Positions 11,750 to 22,338 of a DNA stretch of 64,000 nucleotides are shown here, piece after piece. Position 1 is the first letter of the stretch. Every line of letters starts with the position of its first letter. Origin of the DNA: Polietes domitor (Eukaryota; Arthropoda; Insecta; Diptera; Muscidae); contig OX377620.1 in the NCBI GenBank assembly GCA_947397865.1, positions 113,158,153 through 113,222,152 on the forward strand. The letters are read 5' to 3'. The notes beneath the pieces are model-generated. The model searched no databases, was not told the DNA's origin, and worked only from the letters and a program-made list of their open reading frames with translations. The position numbers were made by a program, and so were the translations under genes.

Positions 11750-12684
11750 AAGGGTGATTTTTTAAGAGCTTGATAACTTTTTTTAAAAAAAAAACGCATA
11801 AAATTTGCAAAATCTCATCGGTTCTTTATTTGAAACGTTAGATTGGTCCATGACATTTACTTTTTGAAGATAATTTCATTTAAATGTTGACCGCGGCTGC
11901 GTCTTAGGTGGTCCATTCGGAAAGTCCAATTTTGGGCAACTTTTTCGAGCATTTCGGCCGGAATAGCCCGAATTTCTTCGGAAATGTTGTCTTCCAAAGC
12001 TGGAATAGTTGCTGGCTTATTTCTGTAGACTTTAGACTTGACGTAGCCCCACACAAAATAGTCTAAAGGCGTCAAATCGCATGATCTTGGTGGCCAACTT
12101 ACCGGTCCATTTCTTGAGATGAATTGTTCTCCGAAGTTTTCCCTCAAAATGGCCATAGAATCGCGAGCTGTGTGGCATGTAGCGCCATCTTGTTGAAACC
12201 ACATGTCAACCAAGTTCAGTTCTTCCATTTTGGGCAAAAAAAAGTTGGATATCATCTCACGGTAGCGCTCACCATTCACAGTTACGTTACGATTCGCATC
12301 ATCTTTGAAGAAGTACGGTCCAATGATGCCACCAGCCCATAAACCGCACCAAACTGTGACTTTTTCTGGATGCATTGGTAGCTCTTGCAATGCTTCTGGC
12401 TGATATTCACTCCAAAATCGACAATTCTGCCTATTTACGTACCCATTGAGCCAAAAATGAGCTTCGTCGCTGAACACAATTTCTTTCTTTCTGAACTTTC
12501 TTAACAGAGCACGCATTTTGATAATAAAATTCAATGATTTGCAAGCGTTGCTCGTTAGTAAGTCTATTCATGATGAAATGTGAAAGCATACTGAGCATCT
12601 TTCTCTTTGACACCATGTCTGAAATCCCACGTGATCTGTCAAATACTAATGCATGAAAATCCTAACCTCAAAAAAATCACTCTT
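11750..12684 (-). mobile_element. Mariner-like DD41D element, N-terminus deleted (M2)
   Basis: This 935-bp copy lies in the AT-repeat of the Helitron A left terminus and is flanked by TA. Its termini read AAGGGTGATTTTTTAAGAG and, reversed, AAGAGTGATTTTTTTGAG. It retains the catalytic core but has lost most of the N-terminal domain, the opposite deletion to M1, M3 and M5. Confidence 0.88.
11857..12534 (-). pseudogene. DD41D mariner transposase, catalytic core (N-terminal deletion)
   Basis: The frame has 225 codons with a complete DDE-type catalytic domain of the Tc1/mariner superfamily. First Asp is D23 in FSDEAHF, second D116 in WFQQDGATCH, third D158 in LTPLDYF. Exactly 41 residues separate the second and third, giving a DD41D signature, the spacing reported for rosa-type mariner relatives in flies. 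The enzyme would cut and rejoin element ends at TA targets. The HTH region is missing: a separate short frame at 12,431-12,616 (-) holds its first 26 or so residues (MNRLTNEQRL...) and then shifts out of frame across the deletion. The apparent ATG start is only the first Met after that junction. Non-functional as a full transposase. Confidence 0.88.
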
Positions 12685-12690
12685 TATATA

Positions 12691-13309
12691 AAGGGTGATT
12701 TTTTAAGAGCTTGATAACTTTTTTAAAAAAAAAAACGCATAAAATTTGCAAAATCTCATCAATTCTTTATTTGAAACGTTAGATTGGTCCATGACATTTA
12801 CTTTTTGAAGATAATTTCATTTAAATGTTGACCGCGGCTGCGTCTTAGGTGGTCCATCCGCTTAGTCCAATTTTGGCATTTCCACGTTTTTGAGTAACAG
12901 AGACCCAATTGGTGCGAACGGCGACGAATCGAAAATTGGTGGTCATCATTAACACTGGCCGATACAGCTGCGATATTTTCTTCAGTTCGCACTCTACGTA
13001 AGCGTGTTGGTGGTTTAATGTCCAACAATGTAAATTTGGTGCGAAATTTAGTCACAATAGCCGGAATAGCCGCTTCAGTGGGTCGATTAAACTGACCATA
13101 AAATGGAAGCGCGCAATGAACCTTCTTAACAGAGCACGCATTTTGATAATAAAATTCAATAATTTGCAAGCGTTGTTCGTTTGTAAGACGATTCATGATG
13201 AAATGTCAAAGCATACTGAGCATCTTTCTCTTTGACACCATGTCTGAAATCCCACGTGATCTGTCAAATACTAATGCATGAAAATCCTAACCTCAAAAAA
13301 ATCACTCTT
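12691..13309 (-). mobile_element. Mariner-like DD41D element, internally deleted (M3)
   Basis: This 619-bp copy lies only 6 bp (TATATA) from M2, flanked by TA on both sides, and is followed at once by the TAAAAGAGTTGCG of Helitron A. It is nearly identical to M5, which occupies the corresponding position in Helitron B. Confidence 0.88.
12798..13196 (-). pseudogene. Deleted DD41D mariner transposase in M3
   Basis: The frame has 132 codons and the same architecture as the one at 5940-6338: N-terminal helix-turn-helix beginning MNRLTNEQRLQ, linker with PPTRLRRVRTEENI, then a junction directly into the C-terminal tail RMDHLRRSRGQHLNEIIFKK. The three catalytic acidic residues are absent. Differences from the 5940 copy are a few substitutions, for example NRPTEA in place of DRRTEA. 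The frame remains open across the junction in three copies, which fits amplification of one deletion derivative. Confidence 0.87.
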
Positions 13310-13319
13310 TAAAAGAGTT

Positions 13320-13344
13320 GCGTTACTGACTGACTGACTGACTG
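13320..13344 (+). repeat. GACT microsatellite near Helitron left end
   Basis: A short (GACT)n run follows the conserved 'aaaagagttgcgtta' of Helitron A. Helitrons B (about 28,438-28,463) and C (about 35,040-35,050) have it at the same place with different copy numbers. Confidence 0.9.
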
Positions 13345-13564
13345 ACCAGCCCCCAGACCAAACGGCTGAAGCCAGGGTCATGAAATTTTCAGGGTAGTTC
13401 CCAAATATGACGTAGACGTCGACTAAGAAAGGGTTTTACGAAATTCGTACTTTTAGGGGATAAAATGGCCCAAAAAGGGATAAACATCGAACCTTCGTCC
13501 TGACTAAACGGCAGCAGCTACAAACATGAAATTCGTTGAATTCCTTGCAATGACCATGCAGACG

Positions 13565-15300
13565 TGCTACAAATAGGGATTTTTAGAAATTTGTACTTTT
13601 AAGGGCCGAGCGGGACAAAAAGGGATAAAAATGGTACCAGCTAAAGTATTACAGCTAGAATCGTGAAACTTGGTATGTAAATTCCTCTGACCATATAGAA
13701 ACGAAGTAAAATTTGATTTTTTCGAAATTTGTACTTTTAAGGGAAGAGAGGGACAAAAAGGGATAAAAATGGTACCAACTAAAGTATTACAGCTAGAAAC
13801 GTGAAATTTGGTATGTAAATTCCTCTGACCATATAGAAACGAAGTAAAATTGGATTTTTCGAAATATGTACTTTTAAGGGGAGAGCGGTACAAAAAGGGA
13901 TAAAAATGGTACCAACTAAAGTATTACAGCTAGAATCGTGAAATTTGGTATGTAAATTCCTCTGACCATATAGAAACGAAGTTAAATTGGATTTTTAGAA
14001 ATTTGTACTTTTAAGGGCCGAGCGGGACAAAAAGGGATAAAAATGGTACCAACTAAAGTATTACAGCTAGAATCGTGAAATTTGGTATGTAAATTCCTCT
14101 GACCATATAGAAACGAAGTTAAATTGGATTTTTAGAAATTTGTACTTTTAAGGGTCGAGCGGGACAAAAAGGGATAAAAATGGTACCAACTAAAGTATTA
14201 CAGCTAGAATCGTGAAATTTGGTATGTAAATTCCTCTGACCATATAGAAACGAAGTAAAATTGGATTTTTTTCGAATTTGTACTTTTAAGGGGCGAGCGG
14301 GACAAAAAGGGATAAAAATGGTACCAACTAAAGTATTACAGCTAGAATCGACAAATTTGGTATGTAAATTCCTCTGACCATATAGAAACGAAGTAAAATT
14401 GGATTTTTCGAAATTTGTTCTTTTAAGGGGCGAGCGGGACAAAAAGGGATAAAAATGGTACCAACTAAAGTATTGCAGCTAGAAACGTGAAATTTGGTAC
14501 ATAAATTCCTCTCACCATATAAAAACAAAGTAAAATTAGATTTTTTCGAAATTTTTACTTTTAAGGGGCGAGCGGGACAAAAAGGGATAAAAATTTTACC
14601 AACTAATGTATTACAACTAGAATCGTGAAATTTGGTATGTAAATTCCTCTGACCATATAAAAACGAAGTAAAATTGAATTTTTTCGAAATTTGTACTTTT
14701 AAGGGGAGAGCGGGACAAAAAGGGATAAAAATGGGATCAACTAAAGTATTGCAGATAGAATCGTGAAATGTGGTATGTAAATTCCACAAGTAAAAATAGA
14801 TTTTTCAAAATTTGTATTTTTAGTCTTACGAATTTTATTTTAATCTAAACGAATTTTTCTAATTTTGTACTTATAAACAATGAGCGGGATAAAAATAGTA
14901 CTAACTAAAATATTTCAGCTATAGTCGTGAAATTTTGTGTTTAAATTTCTCTGACAACGTAGACTTGCAACATAAATGGATTTCTCGAAATTTGTACTTT
15001 TAAGTTGCGAGCGTGACATAAAGGGATAAAAATGGTACCAACTTTAGTATTTTTCTGACCATATAGAAGCGCAGTAGTTTGATTTTTCGAAATTTGTACT
15101 TTTAAGGGGTGCGCGGGACGAAAAGGGATAAAAATGCTGTACAATCAATTAATTACGCAAGCGCGGAATATAAATGAATATTTCAAAATGTGTACTTAAA
15201 AGGGGGGATACGGGACAACAAGGAATAAATGTGTTACCAAATAAAGTACATATTTTTAGGGGAAGCAAAAACACATTTTGCCTATAGTGATTTTTCAAAA
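13565..15300 (-). repeat. Minisatellite of Helitron A, period 137-138 bp
   Basis: Successive 'gggacaaaaagggataaaaatggtacca' blocks lie at about 13,613, 13,751, 13,887, 14,025, 14,162, 14,300, 14,437, 14,575 and 14,713. This gives a regular 136-138 bp period, followed by more degenerate units to about 15,300. Because 138 is a multiple of three, long minus-strand frames (13,567-13,893, 14,119-14,442, 14,328-14,789) translate into 46-residue repeats. I read these as artefacts of the repeat and not proteins: they have no start context and break at each 137-bp unit. Confidence 0.93.
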
Positions 15301-15632
15301 TGTGTACTTTTTGGGAAAGAAGTGCTAAAAGTTATAATCTGGCTGGCTGAATCTAGAAACATTAGATCGAGGATATAAATGTTTGTAATATTTTGTTCAA
15401 AACTTGGTAGAAAATTATACATACGAAGTAGTTCAGCTAAAATAGTACATATCGACAAGCACATTCCTTTGACTGTGTGTGAGTTCTAGCTAATAGGAGG
15501 TTTCCTATGGATGGATATAGATTTATCTATATCCACCAAATGAAAATTAAATAAATACTATCCAAAAACAATGACGGATAAAATTAACAAATAACTGGCT
15601 TTTTCGCGTGCGAAGCAGCGGGTACTGCTAGT

Positions 15633-15935
15633 ATTCAATAATAGGTTTTAACTCGTATGTGAGGTGCCACGCCCATTTTTCAATTACCCCCTAACGGCAC
15701 AACTACGCAGGTTTATGCTAGATGCTTTTACACAAAATTTCAGCACTCTAGGTGTCATAGAACAGACAATGTTCAATAATAGGTTTTTACTTCGTATAGG
15801 AGGTGCCACGCCCACTTTTCAATTACCACCCATTTTTGGCACAACTACGCACATTGATGCTAGATGCACTACACAAAACAAATATGGGCGATATTGTCAC
15901 GATATTCTGGTACCTCCCACAGAAAGTGACATAAG
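15633..15935. repeat. Tandem repeat G, right part
   Basis: The array continues with units starting 'attcaataataggttttaact' at 15,634 and 'gttcaataataggtttttact' at about 15,770, a period near 137 bp. Joined to 11,741, it restores the sequence seen uninterrupted at 11,606-11,627. Confidence 0.78.
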
Positions 15936-16108
15936 CCTTGGTTAAAATAAAACCGATAGTCAAACTCAGTTGCAATTTGATATTTGAAAATGTTTTTATA
16001 ATCACATTAATCCTAAAAATGTTTATACTTTAGTCACGCCCCTTCTAGTACCTTCCATACAATTGTCTCTATCCTAGGTAAAATTAAATCATTTGTAACT
16101 CCTATACC

Positions 16109-16266
16109 CAGGGCCGTGCGCAGGATTTCCCCTGGGGGAGTTTTCGTCTAGTTTTATAAAAAAATTCTATTAATTACTTTAGTCAATTTTTAATCAATCA
16201 ATGTTCAATTTTTCTCGTGAAGTCTAGTCGGTCTATGGCGCAATGATAAATTACGTGTGATTAGGT
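16109..16266 (+). repeat. Unknown element end with terminus CAGGGCCGTGCGCAGG
   Basis: CAGGGCCGTGCGCAGG followed by 'atttcccctgggggag' is the inverse of the terminus at 9,946-9,961. Nothing coding follows before family X begins at about 16,267. Confidence 0.5.
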
Positions 16267-16539
16267 GAGCGTTTGGAAACCATTAATATTTTATTACCAG
16301 GATCTTCGAGAAATATTTTGGTACATTCGTCCGACAGATATTGTCGACAAAATTGAATTTCAGTAATCCATCTATCAGTACACTCAAAGGAATTTGTCAG
16401 TAAAAGAAAGCAGAAAGTCTACTGAAAGAGCAGATTTTCTGCTGAAAAAGAGACATCAGATTTGTATCTGCTGAGATGGTAAACACTTGTATGCTATTTT
16501 TAGCAATATAGAAAAAACTTTAAGTATATGTACTGTAGG

Positions 16540-16701
16540 ATGAGTCACGAAAATAAATTGCTGCGGTCACCCCCAGAAATGAAGATTGGATTGTTTAATG
16601 ATGATCTGCAAAATATTTCGTCGTTGGGTCAAGCCGTCTGTGAGCTAAACGCTCCTAAAAACACTTTTTTATGTCGAATTTTTGTCCAAAATTTTTTTTA
16701 A
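16540..16701 (+). pseudogene. Short protein-like frame, left arm of an inverted repeat
   Basis: A 53-codon frame starts at ATG 16,540. Residues 15 to about 43 include KIGLFNDDLQNISSLGQAVC followed by ELNAPKN. The right arm at 17,144-17,401 encodes a clearly related peptide on the other strand. I do not recognise the family with confidence. A beta strand (KIGLF), acidic loop and helix ending CELNA is the kind of pattern found at the start of the amino-terminal domain of ionotropic glutamate receptors, but this is only a guess from the pattern. There is no downstream exon and the frame runs into T-rich sequence, so it is a fragment at best. Confidence 0.35.
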
Positions 16702-17345
16702 GAATTAATAGGAGCACTCTTAATATAAATGTTTATTATTATTATTGGACGTTTATAATAATTTTTTGTGGTTTTTCAAAGTGACAGGTAAAAACTCATA
16801 TGTTTTGGAAAAAAAATGATAAAGATGTTATGAAAATTATATAGCAGGAAATGAAGAATATCGGAAGAAAAATGACGTCACTGACTCAATTTTGTGAAAT
16901 AATTTAATACAGGAGATGGGGTTTCAGAGCCAACCTTTTTTTACAAAAATGAGCGCTGCTGCGTCAATTTCCTTCATATTTACATCATTTAGGCGCCATT
17001 CGAAAGTATTGACGGCAGCTATTTATTTTTTATAAAATACAAAAATGTTTAAAGTTGTCACTATGAAAAAGCACACAAAAATGACTATAAACGCCCAATA
17101 AGTTACCCTAAGAAAAGAATCAAAATTTATATTTAAAGTGCTTTCAAGGGTCGATTAATTCAGAAAAAAATTTGACAAAAATGCAACTTAGAAAAAAATA
17201 CAAGGGAAACACATGATTTTTAGTGGTGTTTTCAGGAGCGTTTAGCTCACAAGCTGCTTGGTCTAGGAACGAAATATTTTGGAAATCATCATGAAACAAT
17301 CCAAACTTTATTTTCCTGGGATGACTGGAAATTGTTTTTCCATTT
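16540..17345. repeat. Imperfect inverted repeat, arms of about 270-310 bp
   Basis: The left arm is about 16,540-16,810 and the right arm about 17,035-17,345 (reversed), with a 225-bp spacer. The best stretch reads 'ggattgttt.atgatgat' through 'tgtgagctaaacgctcct' in both arms. Similarity continues outward through 'gaattaat', 'aatataaat' and 'cgtttata' landmarks. The left arm lacks about 27 bp present in the right arm. It could be a foldback element or an inverted duplication of a gene fragment. Confidence 0.7.
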
Positions 17346-17401
17346 GTATGGACAGCGACCCAGCCTAACGTACAGAAACATATTATGCAAGTTAACAACA
17401 C
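17144..17401 (-). pseudogene. Signal-peptide-like frame, right arm of the inverted repeat
   Basis: The frame has 85 codons. Residues 1-20 (MLLTCIICFCTLGWVAVHTN) look like a secretion signal. Residues 31-55 include KIKFGLFHDDFQNISFLDQA then ACELNAPEN, matching the left-arm peptide at 16,582-16,670 with mostly conservative changes. After KNHVF the sequence becomes hydrophobic and T-rich, like intron or non-coding DNA. It resembles a first coding exon of a secreted or membrane receptor. An ionotropic glutamate receptor amino-terminal domain is one possibility, unproven. A family R fragment begins 3 bp upstream of the ATG, so no promoter is identifiable. Confidence 0.35.
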
Positions 17402-17403
17402 TT

Positions 17404-17613
17404 TTTATACCCTCCACTAGGGTATTATGTAATATTATTATTATACTAATTTCACTGTCAATTTGACTTTTTTCCGCTCTATCGACGACATATATAATAC
17501 CCATACAAAAATCGTTCCCGATATCACTTTTCCCCGAATTCAATTGTAAATGGGTAGAAAGTGGATGTTATCATGTAGTCGGCCCCGCCCGACTTTAGCC
17601 TTTCCTTACTTGT
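17404..17613 (-). repeat. Family R, short internally deleted copy
   Basis: In reverse orientation the segment starts with the tail 'tatacc ctccactagggtattatg' and ends with the head 'cccgcccgactttagcctttccttacttg'. The internal units are almost all lost. Confidence 0.8.
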
Positions 17614-19185
17614 TTGAATAGAAGTTATTATAAAGCAATTTATTACAACGTAAATATATTGCGATTGTCTTTTTAATGATACGCATATTGTCCGAAGCTA
17701 ATATAAAAGGAAATTCGAGCTAAACTCGCTTATGAACGCTTATCTATTTTTATATTTGAAATAACAGCAGCCTATTTTAACAGACTGCAAACTCTTTAGC
17801 AGTGTGAATGGTGATGTAAGATTGCAGAAAAACTGCTGTTATGCCAAAATAAAACTGCAGTAATAGCAGAAAACAATCACTGATTTTATTAACAAACTTG
17901 TTCGGTAGAATTTTTTACAAATAGTTGCTTGAAAGTAGATAATACATACATATATATTTTGAAGAAATATTATACAAAAAACGATAGAATTCCTCGGCAC
18001 TATGATAATTGCAGAAAATTGGATATGCTTGTTGACAAAGTATGGGTCTAAATATGTTGTCTAAAGAGTTTTGGGTTTTTTATTTCTACAGGACATGAGT
18101 AGCAGAATGTTTACTCAAAATCTTTATACGTATATTTCGATTGAATAAAAAATATTTGGAAATTTCTTAATTTTTATAATCCTAAATATGTATAAATTCG
18201 AATAACAAATACAGTTTTTTGTACTTGATGAAATGCAGGAAGAAACTCCTACAAAGTTTATTTCCAAAAAACCTAATAATTGGTATTTTAGCGTTTGTTT
18301 GCTTTAAACATGTCATCAGTTGTTGTAAATGAACAAAGAGAAATATGTTTACATATATCAAACAGTTTTCTTCGTTTGTCGAAATGGATTTGTATTATCA
18401 TTACAAACTCCCAAAACATTTAGAAGTAACAGAAACCGTTGTTGTTGCATCTGTGATGAAAATAGGTCACATCGGTTCAGATTTAGATACAGTTTCATAA
18501 AAATGTCGCATCGCAAATGTTATATCTTAGCGCTCTACAAACCACGTATTGCAAACGGAATATACGAAAAGCCACGCCATATTATATTTGGACATCTGTG
18601 AACATCTGTTGTGGAAGTAGAATATGTGGGTCAATATTTTGATATAGCGCTTATACAAATGTCCCACCCGATTTCTATACTCAGAGAGTTTGAATTGAAA
18701 GAATTTAAAAAATGCAAATTGTATTTTATTTATAAATTTATGTATTGTACTTTCGTTTGTATAAGTAAAAAATGTTTATATAAAAAAGGTTGCTCCAATA
18801 CTTTTTCGCAGAAACGAAGAATTTCGTCTCAGCAATAGATTTTTGCATAATTATTAATTTAGAGGTAAATTACTTTTCAATAATTTCATTCCAACTAGAT
18901 AGTTAAGCTATGGGTTAGCATCAAGCAAATCATTTGCGTTTATTAAGAATGTTTTCAGATTTCATTATGATATCATAGTTATTCTTATCTACACTTTTTT
19001 AAAATTACTAAAAGATGTTGTTATTAAATGTTCAAACTTGTATTGGAATACAGAATTAAAAGTTCATAAGATATTGCTCTAGTCAAATGTCATGAATGTC
19101 GGTTAATTAAAACGAAACTTTTCCGAACAATTTGGTGTCCATTAGCCAAATTAGCATTACACAATCTTGAAATTGACACAATTCG

Positions 19186-21004
19186 TGAGGGAATATATAA
19201 ATCGGTTTAACAGACAGAAACTGACTTACTTGTTTTTCTACTTTTTAGAAAAATATAATTAATTTTGTGAAACATAATTCGAGTATGAATCTTACTTAAA
19301 TTTAGGAAGATTATTTTTCAGAATACATGAACAGAATTTGGACCTGCGAACTTATGCATACATAGCTCACACCTTATAACGAAACCTCATACAGAAAAGT
19401 GCTGCTTCGCTCTACTCAAAATGTGCATCCCTGACAGTTGAGTAAGAGAAAATTAGGTCGTTGACGCAGTTACAATTTCGTCTGAATTATAATTTCAGAA
19501 TCAAAATAAATTTGCTTTATTTCCCAATGTTGATCAAGACTAAATATTTCCGGGAAATAGCATTCAAAGTCCACACAATATATGTGTAAAAAGAAACGAC
19601 CAGATGGCACACCCGTTATATAATATATTCGGTATCGCAATGTTAATTTATCTGTCTGTTTGTCAGTGTAAAACACGATAGCCTAATAAAGTCATTTTAG
19701 ATATTTCAGAAAATTCTTCTAACCTCTCTCGAAAACTCCACTAAATTCTAAAAGCAATGTCAGCACTTAGTGCATACTACATAATGACCGCCCATGCGGA
19801 TGTCTGATGTAGTCACATGACTATTTATTTCATAAAGACTCCGATGTCCATGCTGCGGCAGTCTCATGTCACCCACTTTTTAAACATGTTTCCAATAATA
19901 CACCAATTTTAAACTGTCCCACATGATGTTGCGATGACAACATATGAAATTTGAACTGAAACCATAAAATGCAACTAAATCTAAACAAATATCTTTGAAT
20001 CGGAGAATAAATCAAGGGCTAAAGCAGTGGGAAAAATGCACAGAGCCATAGAGACACGCCGACGGAAGGACGGCCACTCAAATAGTCGCATAACATGCAA
20101 CACAAGAGGAGTAGACCGACACATCAAAGGAGGAGCACTTTGCACCAGATGTCCAAGATTTCCATATAAGAAAAGCAAGAGAAGAAGATGAAAACAGAAA
20201 CATATGTACACATGTCTGTATGTACACATGTAAGTATGCTTCAAGATTCGAACGACAAAAACAAATACTTTGTATGCTCCCTTTGCGGTTGCATAAACGA
20301 TGACGACTCTATTTCAAACCACACATCTTCATCATCGCCATCACCACCATCTTCATTCTCGTCAACCTATGGGCATCATGTGAATTATTTCATTAAGATA
20401 TATTTGTGTATGGACATTAGGGTGTTCCGCCCTAGAAAAATTTTCTCTAACGGCACTCAGAACTGCCACACACGGGCAGTGTATTAAAAATATTTTATTG
20501 CTGAATTGAATTGAAAATTACGGAGTTTTTAATAATTTATGATAGTTCTAGAAAATGTACGCTACTTTGCCTTAATTTTATATAATATAGGTTTCAAAAG
20601 TTTCAATTATTCAACAATTTTCTATAAAAAATAAGAGCTTTGTATTACTCAGGCTACAAATTTTCCCTGCTTGGAAATTCCACAATTGGGGAAATCTAGA
20701 ATTACCCACTGTCCTTAATCACGACGCGCTATTGGAGTACTCTTAGCGAAAAATTCCATATCATGATTTCGGGGGACACACCAATGTACATACTGATGAC
20801 GGACATATGCACACATTCCTACATATATAAGTAGGTTTGTATCTACATCTAGATGATGTAAAATACTTACATCGATATGCGTGTGTGTTTGTTTATACAC
20901 ATCGGTAGGTAGGTAGTAATGGCTCAACTGAATGTCTTCTTTTGTAAGAAGACCTTAAAAGACCGCTGCAGCTCCGGCGAACAGGACACGCTGCACAGTG
21001 GTTC
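19186..21004. other. No gene recognised
   Basis: This is unique-looking sequence with short (CATGTA)n-like and 'tcatcatcgccatcaccaccatc' low-complexity tracts at 20,200-20,370. Frames at 19,981-20,487 on both strands overlap each other and show no domain. Confidence 0.5.
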
Positions 21005-21310
21005 AGACATTCCCCTGATTGTGTAGACGCGCAATATAAACGATTTTTTTAATTTTTACTTTTTTAAAATTCGATACAATCTGGTTCGAAGGAAATGTCT
21101 TTATATAGAATCGTAAAATTAGGTGTGGACATTCCACTATGAATGCAAAAGATAATGGTTTTTCGAAGTTCGTAATTTTTATATAAAAAATGGATAGAGA
21201 TGGAACCAACCAGTCGGATGTAGCTGGAGCGAAATTCGATGTGCATGATCCCTTGACATTGTGGAAGGTTCGAATTAAAAATCATCGGTCCAAAAGGAAA
21301 AAAATCTTTC
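21005..21310. repeat. Diverged relic of Helitron-type minisatellite
   Basis: The segment contains phrases such as 'gtagacgcgcaatataaa', 'gtaattttta...aatggatagagatggaaccaac' and 'gctggagcgaaattcgatgtg'. These parallel the Helitron A to C internal units but are far more diverged. No termini are visible. Confidence 0.55.
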
Positions 21311-22338
21311 CTAACAACGAATTAAATTACAGCATAAGATTACTTCTTTTTTGAAGTATTCTTTGATATGTATAGTCAAGGATTATTAAGTTTTAACATT
21401 TTTGTTACCTCCCAGGTTAAATTAATTATTAATTAATTTTAATTCAAAATTATAATAATAAAACATCAGAATTTATTTAACAAATATCGCAGCATCTAAT
21501 CTGTCAGTAACGATAAATGCTTGTAACATTTTTATACACTCCACGAGAGTATTATGTCTATGTGCATTTGTTTGTAACACCCAAAAGGAAGCGATTTAGA
21601 CCCACCGTTTATTATACAGATCGGCTTAGAATCACTTTCTGAGTCGATTTAGTAATGTCCGTCTGTCCATCTATTGTTGTAATCCAATTCCAGGTCGCAA
21701 TTATAGTCCGATCTTAACAAAAATTGGCACAAGTAAATTTTGTGGGTCAAGGACGAACGCTATTTAATTAGATGCAAATCGGTTCCGATTTAGATATAGC
21801 CCCCATACAAATGTCGCTCCCGATTTGACATTTTCCGCTCTAGAATCCACATATTGTACCCGATTTTCTTTAAAATTGGCACAACATCTTACAATCGAAC
21901 TAAAAACACCTATGCTGAAAGTGGGTAAGATCGGTTCAGATTTAGATATAGCCCCAATACAAATGTCGCTCCCAAATGTTTAGCCGATTTTGGCCAAACA
22001 ATACAGTGGCCGACAAAAGTCAACATACGACCCACATTTTTGCGTTTTATCGAGTTCCAAAAAATATTTGAAAAAAGTAATGATGCGGTTTTGTTTGAAA
22101 GCGTTTTTTTATTCATATAACAATAACAAAATGCTTTACTTCAATATAAACTTAAAAGATATTGGCAAAATAAACAAAAAACACCTTGACAAAAGTCTAC
22201 ATACGACATAGCATCCCATGCTTTACGTCATTTTTTATAATGTACTTTATAGGAGAATTGACGAAATTTGTATTGTCATTTGTCTTGTGCTTGCTCTTCT
22301 TTAAATAAATATAATTCAAGAAACATTAGTCCGCGAAA

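Larger units (their letters stand above)
11742..15632 (+). mobile_element. Helitron A, non-autonomous, with passengers
   Basis: The left end is TC (TCTATATA...TAAAAGAGTTGCG) and the right end is CTAG, inserted between A (11,741) and T (15,633) with no target duplication. Next to the right end, TTCGC-GT-GCGAA and GCAG-CGGGTA-CTGC can form hairpins. These are the structural hallmarks of Helitrons. Two mariner-like elements (11,750-12,684 and 12,691-13,309) sit in the TATATA stretch a few bases inside the left end. After a GACT microsatellite the body is a minisatellite. No Rep/helicase frame is present. Confidence 0.9.
16267..19185. repeat. Family X repeat, copy II, split by an insertion
   Basis: Parts 16,267-16,512 and about 17,679-19,185 align in order with copy I (7969-9712). 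The intervening 1.17 kb has no counterpart in copy I. It holds an inverted repeat and a family R fragment. Right-hand shared landmarks include 'aaaatgtcgcatcgc', 'ggaatatgtgggtcaat' variants and 'acacaatcttgaaattg'. Confidence 0.72.

Noticed and set aside
12124..12342. Plus-strand frame inside mariner M2, and similar antisense frames inside the Tc1, P450 and M6 copies
   Set aside because: They are shadows of recognised coding sequence on the other strand.
13320..13344. Regular GACT repeats considered as a CRISPR or telomere-like array
   Set aside because: There are no spacers. It is a microsatellite present in all three Helitrons.
14119..14789. Minus-strand frames with repeated 46-residue units (LHTKFHDSSCNTLVGTIF type)
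   Set aside because: They are translations of the 137-138 bp Helitron minisatellite, and break whenever the unit is not a multiple of three.
15664..15945. 93-codon plus-strand frame
   Set aside because: It lies wholly within tandem repeat G and repeats itself with the unit.
16225..16262. tRNA-like phrase 'tctatggcgcaatgataaattacg' resembling an A box
   Set aside because: No B box or acceptor-stem pairing follows. No tRNA was found anywhere in the window.
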